From Hygrocybe punicea (taxonomy: Eukaryota > Basidiomycota > Agaricomycetes > Agaricales > Hygrophoraceae): 64,000 nucleotides of DNA. Position numbers and translations under genes: made by a program. Below, piece after piece: positions 35,218-47,300 of the stretch. Below the pieces are notes generated by a model. It saw only the letters and a program-made list of their open reading frames with translations, did no database searches and was not told the DNA's origin. The DNA is taken from contig OY744464.1 of the NCBI GenBank assembly GCA_963556145.1, positions 6,299,508 through 6,363,507 of the forward strand. The letters run 5' to 3'. The stretch's first letter is position 1, and every line of letters begins with the position of its first letter.

Positions 35218-36049
35218 TAGTGATGGTCAGGTTCGGTTCAGTTCGGTTCAGGCCAAAAAAATCTGAACCTTGAACTGAACCTGAGGTTCGGTTCAGCTCA
35301 TATGCTGAACCTTGAACTGAACCTTTGGTTCAGGTTCAGATAGGTTCAGTTCAGGTTCAGGCCAGGCTGAACCTGAACTGAACCTGTGAAAATACAAGTA
35401 TACTAGCTAATCAATTTTCTCAATCCAAATTTTTCCTTTATTTCCTACCACTCTACATTGTTGTTGTGCTAATGGTTTGACTCTTCAATTACATGTACTG
35501 TGTCCATGTTCACTGTGAATGAATCAATAGAATCTTGTGTTAGATGTGTCTGAAGCACAGTAAGCATGAAATATCCTGGACAACTGTTCAGATGGTCATT
35601 GCAAATGTTTTGCAGTATTTTAACAGGAAGAAAAGACCTTGCAATCAGTATAACTGAATCACACAGCATGGCCTCCTAGGCTGAATTTCAACTTTACATT
35701 TTAAAATATATTTAAGTTTGCAAATATTCCTGTTACAGAAGCACTCATTGCAACTGTATAAACTCTAACTAATCTAGATTCTGTTATTAATGGTGCTGAA
35801 ATTTCAAGTCAGCAAATAGTTGGACCAAAACTAAGTCTCTACTCAGCAGAAATTAGACTAATATGTGAAAGATTAGGTTCAGGTTCGAACCAGTGTGAAC
35901 CAGGTTCACAAGATTCCGTCCTTGACTGAACCTTGAACTGAACCTAAGGTTCGGTTCAGGCATTACCCTGAACCTTGAACTGAACTTAGGTTCGGTTCAT
36001 GTAGGTTCAGGTTCGAACCCAGGTTCAGAACCGAACTGTACCATCACTA
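35218..36049 (+). mobile_element. MITE-1: non-autonomous hAT-type element
   Basis: The ends TAGTGATGG at 35218 and CCATCACTA at 36049 are inverted repeats. An exact 8-bp duplication CACTACTG flanks them (35210-35217 and 36050-36057). Both ends carry many copies of GGTTCGGTTCAG and GAACCTGAACTGAACC, likely transposase binding sites. No coding sequence is present. The ends resemble MITE-2 at 57126. Confidence 0.88.
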
Positions 36050-36051
36050 CA

Positions 36052-36500
36052 CTACTGCTGCCGTACCGCTGCCGTTTCCCGCTGCTGCTGTTGTTGCCAC
36101 TGTCGTTCCTGCTGCCATTGGGCCCTGTTGCTGTTGCTATTGCCGCCCTCGTTGTCGCTGCTGCCCTCATTGTTTACTGCCACCGTCGTTGTTGCTGCCG
36201 TCCTCATTGTTGCTGCCAGTTGTTGCTGCCAGTTGTTGCTGCTGCCGTCATTGTTGCTGCTGTCATTGTTGTTGCTGCGGTCCTCGTTGTTGCTGCGGTC
36301 CTTGTTGTTGCTGCGGTCCTCGTTGTTGCTGCGGTCCTTGTTGTTGCTGCGGTCCTTGTTGTTGCTGCCATCCTTGTTGTTGCTGCTGTCCTCATTGTTG
36401 CTGCAGTCCTCATTGTTGCTGCCACTGTCATTGTTGCTGCTGTCATTGTTGTTGCTACCGCCGTTGTTGTTGCTGTTGCTGCTGCTCCTGTGGTTGCCTC
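36052..36500 (+). repeat. GTTGCTGCC / CTCGTTGTTGCTGCGGTC minisatellite in the left palindrome arm
   Basis: Dense GTTGTTGCTGC units, with an 18-bp period between about 36250 and 36420, fill this stretch. The matching inverse repeat on the other arm is GGCAGCAAC-rich at about 38460-38880. Overlapping ORFs in all frames come from the repeat. Confidence 0.8.
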
Positions 36501-37552
36501 GTCCTGTTGTGCCCTGCAATTGCCTGGCGTGTGGATGTGGGTGCCATCATGGTCATGATGGAGGTGTGGGCGTGTGCACAACCATAGTTAGTAAGTAAAA
36601 GATACGAAAAAAATGCATACCTTGGCAGCGAGGGTGGGCACACTACCTCCCGCTGTATCATCTACATCACAGCCCCCGAATCTCACCCTTTAGCCGGCAT
36701 TGCATTGGCGGGGGCGATTGTATTTGCATGGGTGTGGGCATGAGTGTTGAAATTTGACGATGCCTGACTCAGCGTGGTTCCCTGCACAAAACATGTGGTC
36801 ATTTCATGTAATAGCAATAAAACACTTATAAGACACATACCTTTGTAAGACTGCACACAGGGATGCACAGACGGAGCATGGCATCATTGGCGACGACAAG
36901 GGTTGAGCACTGGCGTGTTCAATTTCCAAAAGCGGATGTTGAACTGCTGTTCGGATTCTGCCGAACACTGTGGCTGACGTACTTGGGGCAAAATTCTGGG
37001 CTGTAGGCCATTACATACCCCCCTAGAGCCTACAATGCATAATCTAATGTAATCTATGTATGTTTAGTTGTCCCCAAAAAAATAATCAAGCCAAACAGTT
37101 CATTCTTCAAACCTGCAGATCAGGTTATTCATTCAAAACATGTGAATTCATGCATTTTCTGATGCAAATGAATTTCTACTGTGCTCTACAGTTGTTTAGA
37201 AATTATAGGAAATTCACAGAACCCTTACCCAAACGTGGAGAGCCTCTGAAAAAATTATTGAAGCATAAATATAAGAGGAGCCAGTGCTATGCATGAATGA
37301 ATGGTGTTATTGGCCTGGCTTAGGGACATATGGACATTCAATGGCATCCCGAGACACCTAGGATGAATTTGAAGGGCTAGAAAAAAACAGGACACATCCT
37401 ATGGTACATTAAAGTGTGTGCAAGGAGTTGTTACAAGTACGGGAGGAGTGTGTCCAACAAGTGAGAGAGAATAGTGCCAAGAATGACAGTAAGATCACGA
37501 TCAAACCACCCAACAAGGGATTCATCTCTTCAACGGTGTTATTACTCTCCTA

Positions 37553-39127
37553 TTGGACACACTCCTCCCGTACTTGTAACAACTCCTTGCACACACTTTA
37601 ATGTACCATAGGATGTGTCCTGTTTTTTTCTAGCCCTTCAAATTCATCCTAGGTGTCTCGGGATGCCATTGAATGTCCATATGTCCCTAAGCTAGGCCAA
37701 TAACACCATTCATTCATGCATAGCACTGGCTCCTCTTATATTTATGCTTCAATAATTTTTTCAGAGGCTCTCCACGTTTGGGTAAAGGTTCTGTGAATTT
37801 CCTACAATTTCTAAACAGCTGTAGAGCACAGTAGAAATTCATTTGCATCGGAAATTGCATGAATTCATATGTTTTGAAGGAATATTCTAATCTACGGATT
37901 TGAAAAATCAACCGTTTTGCTTCATGATTTTTTGAAGGACAATAAACTATACGTAGACTATGTATTGTAGGCTCTAGATGAGTAGGTAATGGCCTACAGC
38001 CCCAGATTTTACCCCCAAGCACGACAGCCACAGCGTTCAGCAGAATCCGAATAGCGGTTCAACATCCGTTTTTGGAAGTTGAATACGCCACGCTCAACCT
38101 TTGTCGTCGACAACGACGCCGTTCCCATCTGTGCGTCCCCATGTGCAGTCGTACCAAGGTATGTGCTTGTAACTTAAGTTATTACTATTATACGAACTGA
38201 CTGCATGTTTTGTGCCAAGAATCGTGCCCCCTTGTTAAGTCAAATGTCAACGCGACACCCACACACATCCAAATGCCCCCATCAATGGCAGGCTGGCTAA
38301 AGGGCAGGTACCAGGCTGTGATGAATACAGGATACAGTGGGGGTGGTGTGCCCACCCTCGCTGCCAAGGTATGTATATATTTTTCGTCTTTTACTTACTA
38401 ACCCTGGTCATGTACACCCACCCATTGCTCCGTGGTGCCCACCCACACACCAGGCCATTGGGCACGACAGGATGTGGCGGCCGCAGCAGGAGTGGCAGCA
38501 AAAGTGATAGCGCAAGCTGGAGCGGCAACAACGGCAGTAACAGCAACAGCGGCAGCAACGCCAACAGTTGCAACGGCAGCAGCAGCGCCAAATGGCTGCA
38601 ACATCAGCAGGAGTGGCGACAGCAGTAGCAATGGTGGTGGCACCAGCAGGGCCAACGGCAATGGCAACGGCACCAGCAGCACCAGCAGGGTCAACAGTAT
38701 GGCAGCAACGGCGGCAGCAGCGGCAACGGTGGCAGCAGCAGCAACAGCATGATAGGGGCAGCAGGAACAATGGCGGCAGTGGCGACAACGGCAGTGGCAA
38801 CGACAATGGCAGCTGAACAATAGCAGCAGTAACAGCAATGGAAGCAATGGAGGTGGCAGCGGCAATTAAGTACAGCAGTGGTGGGGGCACCGTGTCGGGC
38901 ATTGACCATACCAGCAGTGGGCGGCGGGCAGCAATGTTGTATACTTGTCGTACGGTAGTCTAACACCTCTCTAACCTGTATGCAAAAAGCGCGCCCCAAA
39001 ATTATGAAAATTTCATTAATATATAGTACACCTTTGAGCTCATTGTGGGCGGCGATGCCGACGTGCATCGGGATTGTGAGCACTGGCGATAGCCGCAACT
39101 GATGGCGATGTCAACGAACCTTCACGT
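37553..39127 (-). repeat. right arm of the giant palindrome (first part)
   Basis: This is the inverse of the left arm, starting TTGGACACACTCCTCCCG at 37553 and running to ACGT at 39124-39127, where LTR-A is inserted. The arm resumes at 51338 with GCAGCGTCGGAAACAT and ends at 51515. A GGCAGCAAC-rich simple repeat fills about 38460-38880, and ORFs there are repeat translations. Confidence 0.75.
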
Positions 39128-39287
39128 TGGAGGGGGAATCTCCAGACCTCTGAGGGGAAGACTCAGAAGGAGTCGCAGCGGGAGGGGAAAGCAAGGGAAA
39201 CCCTGGGATGATGACTCAGCTACTACAGGAAAGGGAATCTACTGGCTAAGGGTCTCCGGGGTCCTAGGGCTAGCAGCACCTGCTGCA
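39128..39287 (-). repeat. 3' LTR of LTR-A
   Basis: This 160-bp copy matches 51174-51333 with about three substitutions seen by eye. On the minus strand it starts TGCAGCAGGTGC and ends CCCCCTCCA. The sequence GATACCCCCCTCCAC at 39288 is, on the minus strand, the polypurine tract just before this LTR. Confidence 0.85.
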
Positions 39288-40835
39288 GATACCCCCCTCC
39301 ACAATGGTGTGCGCCCTCGCACACATCTCCTGCATCTCATCCCCCACAAAACTCTACCCAATCCTCTACTATCCTCACTACTACTGGGACCAGAACTGGT
39401 GCAAAAACGGGATCTGGGTCACTCCTGAAAGGGTGCATCATCTCAACCAAAACCTCCAAAAACGTCCTGTGGTTGCATGGGAGACCTAGTAGTTTCGTAA
39501 ATTGTGGATCCTGGTCTGATCCCCATGTAAGCCTGGCTATATGGCAAAGTCGGCCGAAATTCGATGGGACTGCTATATCGAGGGCTTGGGCAAGGTCTGT
39601 TCGGGTTAGTTCATATCGCAAAGATGGTGGCAGTTCGTCCTGTGTGGTCTGGGTACCTGCATCAACAAGTCGTGGGGACGGTGTGACTGGTGGAGTAATC
39701 TCGGTGGGGACTGGTTGGCGAGAGGGCTGTACGGCTGGGCCGGGAAACGGGTGACGGGCGTGGCGTTGGGGTAACAGGCGACGGTTACGGTGGTGGGTGC
39801 TGCTCCACGGTCGAGCACCTGTGCATAAGTCTGAAAAATCGCGTTTATATATACTAAGCTGAGATAGAAAAACGGGGGCCGATGGTAGCGCTTGGGGGGG
39901 TGGTATATCACGTTGGGGGGCGCCAGAGTGCGTTTGCGAGGTGTTCTGGGGTTTCGTTCAGGTATGGGGCGTCTGTGGGGCCACTTGCGGCACGTTTTGG
40001 GGCGTGTAGGGGGCCTGGGGCGTCTCTGTTCGCGTTCGCGGGGCGCCCTGGGGCACAACTGGTGCGCGGGGCGTCTCTAGGGCTCTTTCCGACGCGTTTT
40101 GGGGCGTGGTCGACGCGTTTTGGGGCGTGGTCGACGCGTTTTGGGGTGTCATTGGACTTCGGGGGCGTGGTGTGGGTTTTATCGACGCGTTCTGGGGTGG
40201 TAACGGGGTGTGGGGCGTGTATCGACGCGTCGGCGTTGGTGGTGACATGGCGGTCGTGGATGGGTTTGGCTGGGGCACGTTCGTACACGCCGGCATTGGC
40301 GTCTGTGGTTTCTGGGTCAACGGGGGCGGGGCCATACATTGGGATTGCAGCTGGGGTGCCGGTGGTGCTTCACGGGGCGTCGCGTTCGTTGGTGACGTTG
40401 CGGCAGCTGGGCTGGACTGGGGTTCGTTTGCGTACGCGGTTGCTCGCGTTGGCTGTCCTTGGGTCAACGGCGACGGGGCTGGACGATGGGGCTGTGAGTG
40501 GGGCGTTCTGGGTATCCCTGTTGCGTTTTGGGGTGCCGTTGGTTGCATACGCGGCAGCGGCGACGTTTGGGCAAGTGGTGACGTGGCGGTCGCGTTGGAT
40601 GATGGTGGGCTTGTTGGGGCGCGTGCGGGCTGCGTTGGGGCCTGTGAAATGGGAGACGGGGTTCCCGTTGACATTGTGGGGACTTGGGACGCTGTTGGTA
40701 GAACGGGGGACGCGAATGGTTTTGCGGCCGTTGTTGGCATGCGTGCTGACGACGCTGGGGTTGGTGACGTGGCAAACGGGGGTGCCGTCAACGTTGTGGG
40801 GACCTGGGACGCGGTTGGTAGCACGGGGGACGCGA

Positions 40836-41620
40836 TGTAGAGGGTCCTCGACCCTCTGAGGCCGTAACATCGATATCTAGCGAATCCGCTCGAACCCGAC
40901 GTCTCTAGCAATCTACGTTCGAACCCGACGCAACCCGATGCATACCGACTAGCACGGCCGCTCACGTACCTGGTCGGTCTATCCCCTAAACTCGCGGAAC
41001 TTCAAATATCAAAGATAGATCTCATCGGACTGGGATCCCGACATCGGACTTGCCTTATTCACGCCTAGCGTCTCCCTTATGGGGATATAGTAAAGTACTT
41101 TGCATCTTTTACGGTTTTTTATATCTTCCACCCATTTTCCCTGTCATCGTCGCCTCGCAACGCTCTTCCTACTTCCCCATTTTTATTCTCCTTTGTTTCC
41201 TCTCATCGGCCGAGGACTCTCGTCCGAATCTAGGTACAGAACTTTGTAGTATAAAAACGGTGCCCAAGCGCCGTCTCAAAATAAGAAACCAGTTCCCCCA
41301 TTTCCTCTCTCTGAGAATTAGTCTCTCAGTAAATTCCATCGCACACATTGCTCGTCGGATTCCTCGACGCCCTCCCCGTCGTTCTACCGCCTTTATCTCT
41401 ACATTTCTCGTCACCCGACACCCGACCTGCCGTACCCGACATCGTCGGCTTCGTTGGCTTCGATCGGTCTCGATAGAATTCAGTAGTTTACTCGGCGGCT
41501 TCTTACTTTTTATATCCTATTATCTTACTGAAGCTTGTTAGACTATTCCTAGTCACTTCTACGCTGACCCCACAGGCTTAGGATTATTATTCCGCAGCCA
41601 CCCCGACCTCGCCTTTACAT
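40836..41620 (+). repeat. 5' LTR of the gypsy element
   Basis: It is about 785 bp with TG and CA ends. Relative to the 3' LTR it lacks a 20-bp repeat of CGACGCAACC type and has a 9-bp extra repeat near 41445. ORFs inside are not genes. Confidence 0.9.
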
Positions 41621-41622
41621 CT

Positions 41623-41640
41623 GGAGCCCACCGCGAGGAT
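41623..41640 (+). other. gypsy primer binding site
   Basis: TGGAGCCCACCGCGAGG starts two bases after the 5' LTR and is complementary to a tRNA 3' end finishing in CCA. The tRNA is not identified. Confidence 0.65.
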
Positions 41641-42120
41641 TAGTCTAGCACCACCATAGCTTCCTCTTCCCGTATCCCTCCCTCTGACCGTCGTCTTCGA
41701 GAACTTCCTCGAAGAACTCTTCAACAAGAACTCTCTTTAGCCGCCTTCGACCCGACAATCGACGACGACTTCTTCCAGCTAGTACCCGACCACCTCGCTC
41801 GACATAACAATCTCCCGCTCGTCTCAGGGTCAAACACCCCCCTATATCTTTCATCCGACAGTCTCAAATCGGTCAATATACCGATAATTACCATTACACC
41901 CGACTCATCCGATCTCAGTTCGACACCCGCATCGCCTACGTCCCCGACTTTGACCTCGCTAGAACCCCCGTCCACATCTTCGCTCTCGACATCGAAAACT
42001 CCGTCATCGTCATTGTCCCCGTCTTCGTCTTCGTCCACGCCGTCATCGCCCACGTTACCCGACCCGCTCATCATACACCCGACAACCGCTTCATCGACAT
42101 CTCAGCTCCTCCCACTCACA

Positions 42121-44376
42121 ATGACTTCGACCTCTGGATCCTCGACTGCTCCCCACGTTACCGCTCCCCATGTTACTCCACGACAAATGCCCGCTCGCGG
42201 TCACTCCACGGCCCCGACCTTCGACGGGAACCTGCTCAATTTAAACCGCTTCTTCGAAGAAGTCGAGATACTTGCTGCCGATGCCGCTCTCGACGACGCA
42301 GGACGCATCAAGCATAGTCTGCGCTACGCGTCGCTTAGTGACTACGAGCTTTGGGCAAGTTTACCTAGCGCGACCGGCGTCGATTATGCCGCATTCAAAA
42401 GGAGCGTACTCGTGCTATACCCGGGCACGGAAGACGATCACCGGTACACTATGGCGGATCTCGACCGTCTTACGCACACCCAAACCGCTTACGGTATCCG
42501 TACCCGCGCCGAACTTGGCGAATATTACCGTGAGTTCATTCGGATCTCGGGATTCCTCTTAGACAAGGGTCGGATCTCTCCCCGAGAACGCAACATCGCG
42601 TACGAGAACGGCTTCCATGTCGAGCTTAAAAAGGACATCAAAACCCGTCTGCAGTACCAAAAGCCGAACCATTTCCATAGCGACCCTTACGACTTCCAGG
42701 ACTTCCACAATTGCGCCCACTTCCTGCTGGCCGGAACCGCGGCCGAACCGTCCACCGTCTCTCGTCTATCGTCAACGTCGCCTGCCGCCATCCGGTACTC
42801 GACTCCAATAGAACCCGCCACCCGCTACCCGCCACCCGCTCGCTATGACCCGGTCATTCCTAAAGCGGAACCGGTCGAACCTAACGTATCCGACCTATTT
42901 CGTCTCGTTTCGCAACAACTCGCTGTCCTCACGCAAGCCCTCACCGAACGCAACAACCCCCCAAAGCCGTGTGCAAATAGGGCTGAGCCGACCACCGCGG
43001 GACAGGGTTTCACCAATTTTAACTGCCTCTTTTGCGACGACCCGTTCCATCATATACGCGATTGTCCCATCTGCAAGCAGTACACTCGAGACAGGATATG
43101 CCGCAAGAACGAGCACGGCCGCATCGTGTTGCCTAACGGAATGTATCTTCCAAAGGCTATCGTCAGCAAAAATATGAGGGAACGCTTCGACGCGTGGCAC
43201 GCACAGAACCCCGGCAACCGCGCTCCTCCTGCCCGCAACCCCACAGAACCGTTCCAACGCGACCCGCTGCCTCATGTAAAAGCTAACTTCGTCTCCGCCA
43301 TCGAAGTACCCACCTACGAACCAGAGGTCACCACCGAGTACGCCGACATCTTTCAGTCCACGACGTCCGACATCGACGACGACAACGAACAGATTAAGGT
43401 TCTGGAAGCCGAAGTGCAGCGGCTTCGTAAACGGGTTAGATTTGACGGTGTAGAGATCCCATCAAAGACGAAAGGCAAGTCTAGAGAAACGTTTCCCAAT
43501 CTGCCCACCACTTCCACGTCTGTCCCCGCCGCGAAACCTGCCGAGAAAACGGCCAGACCTATCAACGAGCAGCCGATCACCATAGTCCCCCCTTCGAACA
43601 CGCGGCTGACCGAGCTGACCGCCCTTGTACCGCACACTCCCCAGAACCTTCCCGCATCGCACCCCCAATACCGCTACCAAGCCCCCATCGAAGATCCCGG
43701 TATCGCCAAATCCGTCATCGACCGCGCGCTCGATTCTCAAGTCTGCATTTCGCAGCGAGAACTTTTAGCCATGTCGTCCGACGCCCGCCGTCACATGAAG
43801 GACCTCACTACGTCGAAAAAGGTCACCGCCGAAAGTAACAACGTCAAGGTTTTCCATTTTCACGCACCCGAAATCCCCACTCGCGCCTGTCAACACTGTC
43901 AGGAAAACGTCCCGCTCGTCGTCGGCCGCGACTCAGTCCCTCTCCGTGCGGTCTACCCGCTCATCAACGGCAAATTCGTATTCGAGTGCATCCTCGACAA
44001 CGGTTCCATGATCATCGGCATGCGACGCGATATTTGGGAGAAACTCGGTTACGGCCTCCAAAATATGAAGATGCGGATGCAGTCGGCAAATAAAAGCGAC
44101 AACGACACCCTCGGCCGGATCGCCAACCTAAAATTCACTTTTGGCGACGTCGATCTTTTCCTCCAAGTCCAAGTCGTCGACGACGCCCCCTACGAGATCC
44201 TCATCGGCCGTCTGTTCTTCACGCTTTCCGAGGCTCTTATGAAGGATTATAAAAACGGAGAACAACAAGTCACGATCACGGATCCAAACACCGGCGCCGT
44301 CGTCACCTTGCCCACCATCGAGCACAACCAAAAGAACCGACGAGAGCGGTCCGACACCGGAAAGCCGGATTTTTAG
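42121..44376 (+). CDS. gypsy Gag-protease polyprotein
   Basis: From the ATG at 42121 the ORF gives about 751 residues; the frame is open upstream to 41950 without an ATG. The capsid-like region runs from FDGNLLNLNRFFEEVE through AELGEYYREFIRISG. A CCHC zinc knuckle CLFCDDPFHHIRDC lies at about 43024-43065 and would bind RNA. The C-terminal part is a retropepsin-like protease, with active-site CILDNGSM (Asp at 43996-43998) and YEILIGRLFF. DNG in place of the usual DSG or DTG is unusual but known in retrotransposons. The ORF ends at TAG 44374-44376, exactly where the pol frame overlaps it in the -1 frame. Confidence 0.85.
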   Translation: MTSTSGSSTAPHVTAPHVTPRQMPARGHSTAPTFDGNLLNLNRFFEEVEILAADAALDDAGRIKHSLRYASLSDYELWASLPSATGVDYAAFKRSVLVLYPGTEDDHRYTMADLDRLTHTQTAYGIRTRAELGEYYREFIRISGFLLDKGRISPRERNIAYENGFHVELKKDIKTRLQYQKPNHFHSDPYDFQDFHNCAHFLLAGTAAEPSTVSRLSSTSPAAIRYSTPIEPATRYPPPARYDPVIPKAEPVEPNVSDLFRLVSQQLAVLTQALTERNNPPKPCANRAEPTTAGQGFTNFNCLFCDDPFHHIRDCPICKQYTRDRICRKNEHGRIVLPNGMYLPKAIVSKNMRERFDAWHAQNPGNRAPPARNPTEPFQRDPLPHVKANFVSAIEVPTYEPEVTTEYADIFQSTTSDIDDDNEQIKVLEAEVQRLRKRVRFDGVEIPSKTKGKSRETFPNLPTTSTSVPAAKPAEKTARPINEQPITIVPPSNTRLTELTALVPHTPQNLPASHPQYRYQAPIEDPGIAKSVIDRALDSQVCISQRELLAMSSDARRHMKDLTTSKKVTAESNNVKVFHFHAPEIPTRACQHCQENVPLVVGRDSVPLRAVYPLINGKFVFECILDNGSMIIGMRRDIWEKLGYGLQNMKMRMQSANKSDNDTLGRIANLKFTFGDVDLFLQVQVVDDAPYEILIGRLFFTLSEALMKDYKNGEQQVTITDPNTGAVVTLPTIEHNQKNRRERSDTGKPDF

Positions 44377-44377
44377 A
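44368..44377 (+). promoter_or_regulatory. candidate -1 ribosomal frameshift site at the gag stop
   Basis: The gag frame reads GAT TTT TAG. A one-base slip back on the run of five T gives TTT TTA GAA, which enters the pol frame. That frame is open from here to the first long pol codons without any ATG. The stop codon directly after the slippery run fits stop-stimulated frameshifting. No downstream pseudoknot was folded. Confidence 0.55.
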
Positions 44378-47300
44378 AGTCGAGGACCCGGAGATACCTC
44401 TTGGAAAGGACGCACCAGGAGATGAGAAGCCGCCACTCGAAAGCGACCACACCTATACCACGAACTATGCTTCCCTTTTGCCGTTTCCCCTAGAAGAGGA
44501 CTTATGTTTTTCTATCGATTTAGATTTCTCTTCGTCTCAGCCTCAGACTGCCGCCCAGTACATTTCATTGTTGACCGATGTACAAAATCAGCTATGTACT
44601 ACCGATACCCTTCCTTCGTCTTGTTCCGTCTCCGCTCCTGCGTCACATATTTCCTCTTCGAATATTTGTAACAAAGCCTCTACTGAACACGCTACTTATA
44701 TCTTGTATACCACCCCCCCTACCAGGGACCTAAAAGGAGTCGTTACCAAGAAAAAGTATAAGAAGGTAGCCGATCGTATCCGCCCAATTTCTACCACTCT
44801 CCCCGACGAATACCGTATCATACGCAAGATCACCGGCGACCTGCTAGCCGATTTACCCACGCTCCCGACTCACCCGCCTGACTTTACACCCGGCGCCCGC
44901 TATACCCAGGAACGACACGACGCGATGCCGATGAACCCGGATGGATTCCTTTGGCCTGAGGAAGAAAAACTCGGCCACCATATCATCAAAACGCAAGAAG
45001 CCACCTTCGCCTGGAACGAATCCGAGAAAGGCCAGTTCAATACGGACTACTTCCCGCCGATCCACATTCCCACCGTACCGCACGACCCGTGGGTCCATCG
45101 CAATATCCCAATCCCACCCGGCATCCTTAACGAAGTCATCGGCATCATCAAAGACAAAATTAACGCCGGTACCTATGAACCCTCGAATTCGTCATACCGC
45201 TCCCGCTGGTTCTGCGTTTTGAAAAAGGATGGGAAGTCTCTTCGAATCGTCCACGATCTACAGCCGCTTAACGCCGTCACTATCCGCGATCCCGCCGTAC
45301 CACCCATGACTGAGCACTTGGCCGAGGCCTTTGGCGGCCACTCTTGCTACGCTTCCTTCGACCTCTTCGTCTCTTTCGACCAACGCCTTGTCCACCCCTC
45401 GTCTCGGGACTATATGACCTTTCAGTCTCCACTCGGAACGCTTCGACTTATGTGGATTGCTATGGGATACACAAATTCCCCGCAGATCCTACACGGTGAC
45501 TCTACGTACATCCTCCGTGACGAAATCCCTCATCTTGCCGTTCCGTATATGGACGATATTGCCGTCAAAGGGCCTCCAACCCGCTACGAGCAACCCGACG
45601 GTACCTACGAAACTATACCCGAGAACCCGGCAATTCGACGTTTCATTTGGGAGCACTTCCAAGGTGTCAACCGCGTCATCCAGCGTTTCCGCTATGTTGG
45701 TGGTACCTTCAACGGCAAAAAACTCGAGTTGTGTCGACCCTCAGTCATCGTTGTTGGCCACCGATGCACATACGAAGGAAGAGTAGCCGACGACTCCAAA
45801 GTACAAAAGATTCGCGATTGGCCACTGCCGACCAACCTCACCGAAGTTCGCGCCTTTCTCGGCATCTGCGGCGTCTTGCGTATTTTTATCAAGGACTTCT
45901 CGCTCCACTCCCGACCCCTCGTCCGTCTTACCCGCAAAGGTATACCCTTCGAATTTGGTGAAGAAGAAGAGACCGCCGTCGACTACCTCAAAAACGCCGT
46001 CATTACGTCGCCAGCGCTGCGCGCTATCAACTACACGCGTGAATGGGAAGTGATTCTCGCCGTCGATTCATCCGTTCTTGGAGTTGGCTTCGTTCTTATG
46101 CAAATCCGCGCTGACGGAAAGCGCTATCCGAATCGCTTTGGTTCAATATCGTGGAACGAACGCGAAGCCCGATACTCCCAGTCCAAGCTCGAACTCTACG
46201 GCCTCTTCAGGGCCCTCCGCGCCTATCGGATTTTCATTATCGGCGTCCGCAACCTCACCGTTGAAGTCGACGCGAAGTACATAAAAGGGATGCTCAACAA
46301 CCCCGACATTCAGCCCAATGCAACGATCAACCGATGGATAGCCGGCGTGCTCTTATTTGACTTTAGACTCGTTCACGTACCCGCTTCCACACACGGTGCA
46401 CCCGACGGACTCTCCCGACGTCCCCGCACTGCAGAAGACCCCGAGGAGATCAACGATTCCGACGATTGGCTCGACCACTCCTACGGTTTCTTTATGGAAG
46501 TCGTCAACTACCGACCCGTCCCCATACCGTCTAAGCCGATTGCCGTATGCGGCCGCTGCCGTGCCACAGCCGACAGACTCCAAGAATTACCCGCCGTCCT
46601 CGTCTACACAAATCAGGAAGCCGTAGCTGACATACCGCGATCCGATAAAGCCCGCGCGGCCGACGCTCGTCTTGCCCTCGTCGAGACTTGGTTACGAGAT
46701 CTAACCCGACCCGCGAACTTCACGGACGAAGAATACCGTCTGTTCCTACGATACGCCCTTGAATTCTTCGTCACCGATAACAAGCTTTGGCGCAAAGACC
46801 GTCACGGAAAACACAAACTCGTCATACCGCCCGACCGCCGGCTTCAGTTACTCAAAGACGCTCACGACTCTCTCGGCCACAAAGGTATATTCTCCGTCCG
46901 CGCTCGGCTACTCGATCGTTTCTGGTGGCCGCACCTCGACCACGACGTTAAGTGGTATGTCCAGTCTTGCCATCAGTGCCAAGTACGGCAAATGCGTTAT
47001 CATCACATTCCGCCCACCGTCGCTACACCGGCCTCGCTATTTCGTAAAGCGTATGTCGACACAATGTTTATGCCACGATCCGGCGGCTATTGATACATCG
47101 TCCAAGCCCGTTGCTCCCTGTCCGCCTACCCTGAGTTCCGCATGTTACGCCGCGAGACCGGCTCCACCATCGGCACGTTCTTGTTCGAAGACATCTTATG
47201 CCGTTGGGGTGCTCTCGAAGAAATCGTTACCGACAACGGCAAGCCGTTCGTAGAAGCGCTCGACTATCTCGCCTCCCGCTACGGTATCCGCCACATCCGC

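Larger units (their letters stand above)
34743..37457 (+). repeat. left arm of the giant palindrome
   Basis: The outermost ~350 bases (CCAAGCTAATTAGCTTGCC through GGTTCGTTGACATCGCC to TTTTGCATACAGG) match 38973-39127 and 51338-51515 inverted. Further in are a GTTGCTGCC-type simple repeat and a ~950-base unique part that matches 37553-38480 inverted. ORFs such as the one at 37060-37296 appear on both arms (CEFMHFLMQMNFYC against CEF-like YEFMQFPMQMNFYC) and are therefore repeat sequence. An 832-bp MITE interrupts this arm only. Confidence 0.75.

Noticed and set aside
36091..36598. Long overlapping ORFs on both strands (Val/Ala-rich, Cys-rich, Asn-rich)
   Set aside because: They are translations of the GTTGCTGC minisatellite in every frame and have no gene structure.
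37060..37296. 78-residue ORF repeated at 37714-38031 on the other strand
   Set aside because: The two are the same sequence on the two palindrome arms, so apparent conservation comes from the inverted duplication; no start context or domain supports a gene.
38371..38902. Ser/Gly/Ala-rich ORFs on both strands
   Set aside because: This is the mirror image of the same simple repeat on the other palindrome arm.
40106..40840. 244-residue Gly/Val-rich plus-strand ORF
   Set aside because: Another antisense shadow of the LTR-A ORF.
39882..40859. 325-residue plus-strand ORF (Gly/Val/Arg-rich)
   Set aside because: It is the antisense shadow of the Pro-rich LTR-A ORF; the minus strand has the matching relative in LTR-B.
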